The notes under the pieces were generated by a model. The model was not told the DNA's origin. It saw nothing but the letters and a program-made list of their open reading frames with translations, and made no database searches. The position numbers and the translations under genes are program-made. Positions 59,848-64,000 of a stretch of DNA of 64,000 nt are shown one piece after another; positions within the stretch are counted from its first letter, which is position 1, and each line of letters starts with the position of its first letter. Location of the stretch: the NCBI GenBank assembly GCA_965531145.1, contig CBESOE010000010.1:1-64000 (forward strand), given 5' to 3'. This stretch comes from JAQAZP01 sp965531145. Lineage in GTDB: Bacteria; Acidobacteriota; JAQAZP01.

Positions 59848-61149
59848 GTGAAGTCTTTCCTGATCAGCCATCTACTGCCGGCCCTGCTCCTGCTGGCCGC
59901 GACGAGCCCCGTTGCCGCCCAGGCGCCCGGTGAAGTGAAAACCGCCACCAGGCCGCCGCTGCGACCCGGGGAGGCACCGGCGGCCCTGTCCTCCCGGGCG
60001 GCAGAGCTGTTCCAGCTGGCCGGCCAGCGCAAGTGGGACGGGACGGCGGCAATGGTCTCCCGGCAATCCCGTCAACTATTCTCCATCCCGGACGACGCCC
60101 TGCCCGAGGCGGTCCTGACCCACATCACCTTCAATCCGGGAAGAATCCTCCAGCTGGAACTGACCAGGGAGAGCTGGTATCACCTCGCCCCCTACCGCCG
60201 GGCGCCGGGGGAAAACCGCCCGGAGGGGTCCGATATATTCCAGATGGAGATCCTGCTGCTGGATGAGGACTACTATCCGGAGATGACACTGCTCTGGATC
60301 TTCGAGGACCAGGAATGGCGTCTGCTCTGCGACGACATCTACCGCCACTACCTGAATCTCGAGATTCCCGGTGACAGCCGGGGAATCTGCACCCGTTTCA
60401 TGAGGCTGCTGCGTCACGGGCAATGGGACGAAGCCGCGGAATTGGTCTCCACCCGCGCGGCACAACTCCCGTTCTCGGATTCGGTGGCCAATGACAAGGA
60501 ACTGATCCACTCCCTGACCTGGGTTCCGGGGAAGGATACGTTCAAGAAGTTCATCCTCACCTTCGACCGCCACAGCTGGTGCGAGATCGGGCAATACAAC
60601 GCGGACCAGGGATGGTTCGAGATGCTGATGCACCGGCTGAGCAGCGGCGAGGACCGGCTCTCCCTGATCTGGGTCCGCGAGGCCGGCACCTGGAAGGTGT
60701 TCTGTGATGCGGACTATCTCAGCTACCTCGACCTGGAACCCCCGGAGCGGCTGCCGCCGGCCCTGAGTGAAGCGGTGGAACGATACCACGTTAACTACTG
60801 CCGCGGGTTCAACCGCCAGTGGTGGGACGACTGGAGCGACAAATCCCTGTGGAAGGCCTACGAACTGGGGTCGGAAAATCTGCAGGCCCGGGTACCGTTC
60901 AGCGAGTTCGCCACATTCCCTGATTCGCTGCCCGTGCCGCGATTCTCCGTCAAATTCCGCCGGCTCCACGGTTTCTCCCGACGTGACGGCGGCCTGGTGG
61001 AGGTGGTGGTCATTCTCCGCGGCGGGGGGCCGGGAGCACGGCTGGAAGCACCGGACACCTCCCTCTGGATCGAGGTTGACGGCCAGTGGCGGCGTACCAC
61101 CAGGGAGGCGGAAACGGTCAAACCTCTTCCACCGCCCACTGCTCGTTAA
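59848..61149 (+). CDS. Secreted protein with internal duplication, unknown function
   Basis: About 433 residues with a signal peptide (FLISHLLPALLLLAATSPVAAQA). Two repeats are visible: about residues 50-165 (AAELFQLAGQRKWDGTAAMVSRQSRQLFSI ... TLLWIFEDQEWRLLCDDIYRHYLNLEIP) and 175-300 (CTRFMRLLRHGQWDEAAELVSTRAAQLPFS ... SLIWVREAGTWKVFCDADYLSYLDLEPP). Each has a helical start and a beta end closing with W-x2-L/F-C-D-x2-Y-x2-Y-L, like NTF2-type folds. A third divergent part follows. I chose the GTG at 59848 because GGAGGTT lies six bases upstream. Family not recognised. It overlaps the end of the convergent gene by 32 bases. Confidence 0.7.
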   Translation: MKSFLISHLLPALLLLAATSPVAAQAPGEVKTATRPPLRPGEAPAALSSRAAELFQLAGQRKWDGTAAMVSRQSRQLFSIPDDALPEAVLTHITFNPGRILQLELTRESWYHLAPYRRAPGENRPEGSDIFQMEILLLDEDYYPEMTLLWIFEDQEWRLLCDDIYRHYLNLEIPGDSRGICTRFMRLLRHGQWDEAAELVSTRAAQLPFSDSVANDKELIHSLTWVPGKDTFKKFILTFDRHSWCEIGQYNADQGWFEMLMHRLSSGEDRLSLIWVREAGTWKVFCDADYLSYLDLEPPERLPPALSEAVERYHVNYCRGFNRQWWDDWSDKSLWKAYELGSENLQARVPFSEFATFPDSLPVPRFSVKFRRLHGFSRRDGGLVEVVVILRGGGPGARLEAPDTSLWIEVDGQWRRTTREAETVKPLPPPTAR

Positions 61150-61489
61150 CCCACAGGCCGAAGATCTCAACATCCGGGTAGTGACCGCGAAGCCTGAGGA
61201 TTGCCCGGCCAATCTGGTCCAGTTGGGTGGCCTTGTCCACCGGGTTGCCGGCACAGTCGTGGTGACCCACCACGCAAATGGACCGCGAGCCGTGCTTTTC
61301 CACGGAAATCCCGATACGATAGAGGATCGACTCCACCAGGCGGGCGTCATCCCCGTCGGCGAGGATGCGTATCGGTCCCGGTTCGGTGATGGTGTCAACG
61401 TCGGTGACACCGCAATGCTCGCGCATATACTCGTTCACCGGCAGCTGGGTGCGGCCGTCCATGCAGTTGATCGCCGTACAAAAGCTCAT
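61118..61489 (-). CDS. Mini beta-carbonic-anhydrase-like protein
   Basis: A 123-residue protein with the zinc-site pattern of beta-carbonic anhydrases: C9-M-D11-G-R13 and H76-H-D-C79 in ICVVGHHDCAGNP, spaced about as expected. Normal beta-carbonic anhydrases exceed 170 residues; this one lacks the N-terminal helices and much of the C-terminus, as seen in a group of short clostridial-type relatives. Enzyme activity is therefore uncertain. Its 3' end overlaps that of the convergent secreted protein gene; it starts 13 bases after the glgC stop on the same strand. Confidence 0.75.
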   Translation of the reverse strand: MSFCTAINCMDGRTQLPVNEYMREHCGVTDVDTITEPGPIRILADGDDARLVESILYRIGISVEKHGSRSICVVGHHDCAGNPVDKATQLDQIGRAILRLRGHYPDVEIFGLWVNEQWAVEEV

Positions 61490-61502
61490 CCCGAATCTCC
61501 AC

Positions 61503-62789
61503 TCAAATTTCGGTGCCCGAGGGGATCACCGCCCCCCGCTGGATAATAGTGATTCCGTCCCGGATCCAGAAAGCGTCTTCGCGGACTTCCCGGTCCCGGG
61601 GCTGGGGCCTGATCACCACCCCGTCCCCGATTCGGGCATTCTTGTCGATGATCGTCCGTTCGATGACACAGTAGCGGCCAATGCCCAGGGGGGGAACATC
61701 TTCTCCGCCACCGTGCAGGCGCCGGCTCACATCCTCCCCCTCGAAGAAATCGGCCCCGTGCATTACCACGTGGTCCAGGCGGGAACCTTCCCTGATGTTG
61801 GAACGCACCCCGACGATGGAGTCGCTGATCACCGCACCGGTGATATCCGATCCCTCCACCACCAGGCTGTCGCGGATCTCGGAACGGATGATCCGGCTGG
61901 GGGGCAGGGAACGGGTGCGGGTGTAGATGGGCCACCCCGGGCTGTAGAGGCTGAAGGGGGGACGGGGCTGGGCCAGGGAGATGTTGGCCTCGAAAAAAGC
62001 TTCGATGGTCCCGATGTCCTCCCAGTGGTCGGCAAAGGGGTAGGCCATTACCCGGCGCTTGCCCACGGCCGCGGGGATGATGTCGTGGCCGAAATCCTTG
62101 CGCTCGTGGTCCTGCAGGTCTTCCACCAGGACCCCGGTATCGAAGGTGTAGATCCCCATGGAGGCGAGGTAGCGGTCCTCACGGATCTCCAGGCCCCGGG
62201 AGCGGAAAAAATTGCCCGGCGCCCGGAAGCGGTCAAGCACCTCCGGATCCTTCGGCTTCTCAACGAACTCCAGCACCTCCCCCTCGTCGCTGACCCTGAG
62301 CAACCCCATCCGCGGGGCCTCCTCCCGGCTCACCGGGTAGACCCCGAGGGTGATGCCGGCACCGGCTTCGCGGTGAAAGCGCACCAGGTCCCCGTAGTCC
62401 ATGCGGTAGAGGTGGTCGCCGGAGAGAATCACCACCTGCTCCGGCTGGTAGTAGGTGGTATGGTTCAGCGTCGCCCGGACGGCATCGGCGGTTCCCTGGA
62501 ACCAGTCGGAGCTCTTGGGCGTCTGTTCCGCGGCGAGGATGTCCACGAAGCCGTCGGAAAAGGTGTCGAAGGTATAGGTCTGCATGATGTGGCGGTGCAG
62601 ACTGGCCGACATGAACTGGGTCAGGACAAAAACACGCTCGATGCCGGAATTGATGCAGTTGGAGATGGGGATGTCGATCAACCGGTATTTGCCGGCAAAA
62701 CTGACCGCCGGCTTGGCCCGCTCGAGGGTCAAGGGAAAAAGCCGAGTACCCCGGCCACCGCCCAGAATCACTGCTGCAACGCGCTTCAC
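61503..62789 (-). CDS. glgC: Glucose-1-phosphate adenylyltransferase
   Basis: A 428-residue ADP-glucose pyrophosphorylase: AVILGGGRGTRLFPLTLERAKPAVSFAGKYRLIDIPISNCINSG region at the start, VVILSGDHLYRMDYGDLV, FVEKPKDPE, HWEDIGTIEAFFEANI and a C-terminal left-handed beta-helix (ISDSIVGVRSNIREGS, IDKNARIGDGVVI). It makes ADP-glucose for glycogen. The N-terminal activator and catalytic residues look normal. No other glycogen gene is in view; the first gene of the glgC/carbonic-anhydrase-like pair. Confidence 0.96.
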   Translation of the reverse strand: MKRVAAVILGGGRGTRLFPLTLERAKPAVSFAGKYRLIDIPISNCINSGIERVFVLTQFMSASLHRHIMQTYTFDTFSDGFVDILAAEQTPKSSDWFQGTADAVRATLNHTTYYQPEQVVILSGDHLYRMDYGDLVRFHREAGAGITLGVYPVSREEAPRMGLLRVSDEGEVLEFVEKPKDPEVLDRFRAPGNFFRSRGLEIREDRYLASMGIYTFDTGVLVEDLQDHERKDFGHDIIPAAVGKRRVMAYPFADHWEDIGTIEAFFEANISLAQPRPPFSLYSPGWPIYTRTRSLPPSRIIRSEIRDSLVVEGSDITGAVISDSIVGVRSNIREGSRLDHVVMHGADFFEGEDVSRRLHGGGEDVPPLGIGRYCVIERTIIDKNARIGDGVVIRPQPRDREVREDAFWIRDGITIIQRGAVIPSGTEI

Positions 62790-62835
62790 GAGTCCATCCT
62801 CCTCTCTCCTTCAAAAGGAAACCGCCGCCCGGGGT

Positions 62836-63171
62836 TCAGACCTCGATGCCGAAGTAGACCAGCACCAGGTCCCCGTCGCCGGTATTGACCAGTTCGTGCT
62901 CTTCGCCCGGCGCAACGGCGATGCAATCAGCGGCGGCCAGGGGAACCTCCCTGCCCTCCCCGCGCAACAGACCCACACCGGACTCCACCAGAAAAACCTC
63001 GCACATGTCAGGGTGCGTGTGTGCCTCCGCCGCTTCACCGGGCGGAAACACCGCCCTGGAAAAACCGGTGAGATGGGGGATTTCACCCCTCCGCAAAAAT
63101 ACCCGCTTGCGGATCAGCGGGTTGTGCGATACCGCTTCCTCCGCCAGTTGTTCGAGCGATACGATCTTCAT
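62836..63171 (-). CDS. Single-domain cupin protein
   Basis: A 111-residue cupin. Metal-site motifs are HTHPDMCEVFLVESG (motif 1 with two His and a Glu) and HELVNTGDGDL (motif 2 His). FPPGEAAEAHTHP is typical. Small cupins bind metals and act as isomerases, sensors or dioxygenases; function not assigned. It lies 46 bases upstream of glgC on the same strand. Confidence 0.85.
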   Translation of the reverse strand: MKIVSLEQLAEEAVSHNPLIRKRVFLRRGEIPHLTGFSRAVFPPGEAAEAHTHPDMCEVFLVESGVGLLRGEGREVPLAAADCIAVAPGEEHELVNTGDGDLVLVYFGIEV

Positions 63172-63357
63172 GAGTCATTTTATCCGCAATCGATCATCCG
63201 CAACCCGGACACCCCTCTCAGGAACCGGGTGTCAGATCGCCAGGGAATGCATCACAACTCACTTTTTTTGCTAGAATAGCACAGATTCAGAGCAACGTGT
63301 AAGACCGTAGAGCGCCGTGGGACCGGCTCCCCGGGGCCATTCCAGGACAGGCAAAGA

Positions 63358-63918
63358 ATGAGCAGTTATATCGACTGGGTCACCGAATGGCCCCTTGTTT
63401 CAGCAGCGGTCCAGTTCGCCATTCTCGGGACACTGGGGGAGATTCTCTCGCACTCGATCCGGTCCAAAAAGGTGGCGCTCCCCTGCTCACCCGCGCAGCT
63501 GGTGGGGAAAATCGCCGCCTGGGCGCTGCTGGGCGTGATTATCAAGTATGGCTTTGCCGGCATGAAGGGTTTCACCCGCGCGCTGGTGGATCACCGGTTG
63601 CTGCCCGGCTTCATGGGCCACGGTGTGGGCTGGGCCTTCGGGGTGTCACTGTTCACCAACCTGTTCTTCGGGCCGCAGATGATGTTCTTTCACCGTCTGG
63701 AGGACAATCTGATCCTGCGCACTCGCGGATTTACCGGACTGACCACCGCCTGGTGGACCCTGATCTGGTTCTGGATTCCGGCCCACACGGTGACCTTCAG
63801 CCTGCCGCGGCCGTACCAGATCGGTCTGGCCGCCGTCTGGGGGGTGGTGCTGGGATTGATTCTGGGATCCAGCAAACCAAAAAAAACCGCCCCGGACCAG
63901 GCCGGGGCGGCGGATTGA
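63358..63918 (+). CDS. Mpv17-like small membrane protein
   Basis: A 186-residue protein with about four hydrophobic segments: VSAAVQFAILGTLGEILSHSI, KIAAWALLGVIIKYGFAGM, WAFGVSLFTNLFFGPQMMFF and IGLAAVWGVVLGLIL. The C-terminal stretch TLIWFWIPAHTVTFSLPRPYQIGLAAVWGVVLG resembles the W-x-x-x-P-x2-x2-x-F end of the Mpv17/PMP22 family, but I am only moderately confident. A TAGAAT box at about 63274 may be its -10. The final codons contain a terminator for a gene on the opposite strand. Confidence 0.65.
   Translation: MSSYIDWVTEWPLVSAAVQFAILGTLGEILSHSIRSKKVALPCSPAQLVGKIAAWALLGVIIKYGFAGMKGFTRALVDHRLLPGFMGHGVGWAFGVSLFTNLFFGPQMMFFHRLEDNLILRTRGFTGLTTAWWTLIWFWIPAHTVTFSLPRPYQIGLAAVWGVVLGLILGSSKPKKTAPDQAGAAD
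63879..63910 (-). terminator. Intrinsic terminator for a gene entering from the right
   Basis: On the minus strand CCGCCCCGG (63910-63902) pairs with CCGGGGCGG (63895-63887) and is followed by eight T (63886-63879). It lies inside the last codons of the plus-strand membrane protein gene. Confidence 0.85.
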
Positions 63919-63945
63919 TGTCTCTTCTGCTCTAACGGTTCCAGG

Positions 63946-64000
63946 CTACCTCGCTTCGGCGGAAGACCCTTCCACTTCACTCCAGGGTTCCACCAGGCCG
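63946..64000 (-). CDS. C-terminal end of an unidentified protein (partial)
   Basis: Reading the minus strand from the window edge, one frame is open for 17 codons (GLVEPWSEVEGSSAEAR) and stops with TAG at 63948-63946. The strong minus-strand terminator 35 bases further on supports a real gene ending here. Too short to identify. Confidence 0.4.
   Translation of the reverse strand, partial: GLVEPWSEVEGSSAEAR

Overview
This is a GC-rich window (roughly 60-65% by eye), densely packed with about fifty protein genes. I see no tRNA, rRNA, CRISPR array, intact insertion sequence or prophage gene. Lipoprotein signals, SurA-like and cytochrome c exports, tricorn-like and S9 secreted peptidases, and polyprenyl-lipid glycosylation genes point to a Gram-negative-type envelope. 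An ETF:menaquinone-type oxidoreductase, a pentaheme cytochrome, tryptophanase and MobAB suggest an anaerobic or facultative, peptide- and fatty-acid-oxidising bacterium. I would place it near the FCB-related or Desulfobacterota/Acidobacteriota-like uncultured lineages, but the sequence alone does not fix the phylum.

Layout. 1-9987: end of a GT4 glycosyltransferase, a CBS/PPC/S9-peptidase unit, a lipoprotein, a small basic protein, a transporter-like membrane protein fused to HEAT repeats, and a multi-pass membrane protein. 10184-15235: an electron-transfer operon (membrane Fe-S oxidoreductase, EtfB, EtfA, acyl-CoA dehydrogenase) carrying electrons from acyl-CoA oxidation to the quinone pool. 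15293-18723: a small membrane protein, the pentaheme cytochrome, an Rrf2 regulator and a zinc-ribbon protein. 18801-24369: two radical SAM enzymes and a NifU-like scaffold on the minus strand, divergent from an HPr-kinase-like protein and an NTP_transf_5-type nucleotidyltransferase; this resembles tailoring modules of peptide-modification clusters but has no visible precursor. 24447-25820: tryptophanase, followed by a striking non-coding nested inverted repeat (25903-26215).

26227-33630: zinc alcohol dehydrogenase, a receiver/PEP-synthase-like fusion, glutamate dehydrogenase and a SurA/PpiC lipoprotein. 33681-39711: five translationally coupled minus-strand genes (SbcD-like, SbcC-like, two bacterial PH-domain proteins, RNase D). 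39903-46790: DUF4870-like protein, PLP decarboxylase, tricorn-like protease, sirtuin, PilZ protein. 47002-56197: eight tightly coupled minus-strand genes for a lipid-linked glycan (two GT-C enzymes, two GT2, two B12-type radical SAM enzymes, a YdjC/HpnK-like deacetylase, a methyltransferase). 56267-64000: SulP transporter with an unusual insert, MobB/MobA, a duplicated-domain secreted protein, a mini beta-carbonic-anhydrase-like protein, GlgC, a cupin, a membrane protein, and the last codons of a gene entering from the right.

Good TTGAC-type -35/-10 promoters can be read in many gaps. In four transcripts (cytochrome, Rrf2, NifU-like, SurA-like) an intrinsic-terminator-like hairpin lies between the inferred promoter and the start codon. 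That repeated leader design, the nested inverted repeat, the HpnI/K/J-like chemistry in the glycan operon and the degenerate first CCG domain of the Etf oxidoreductase are the most unusual things I see.
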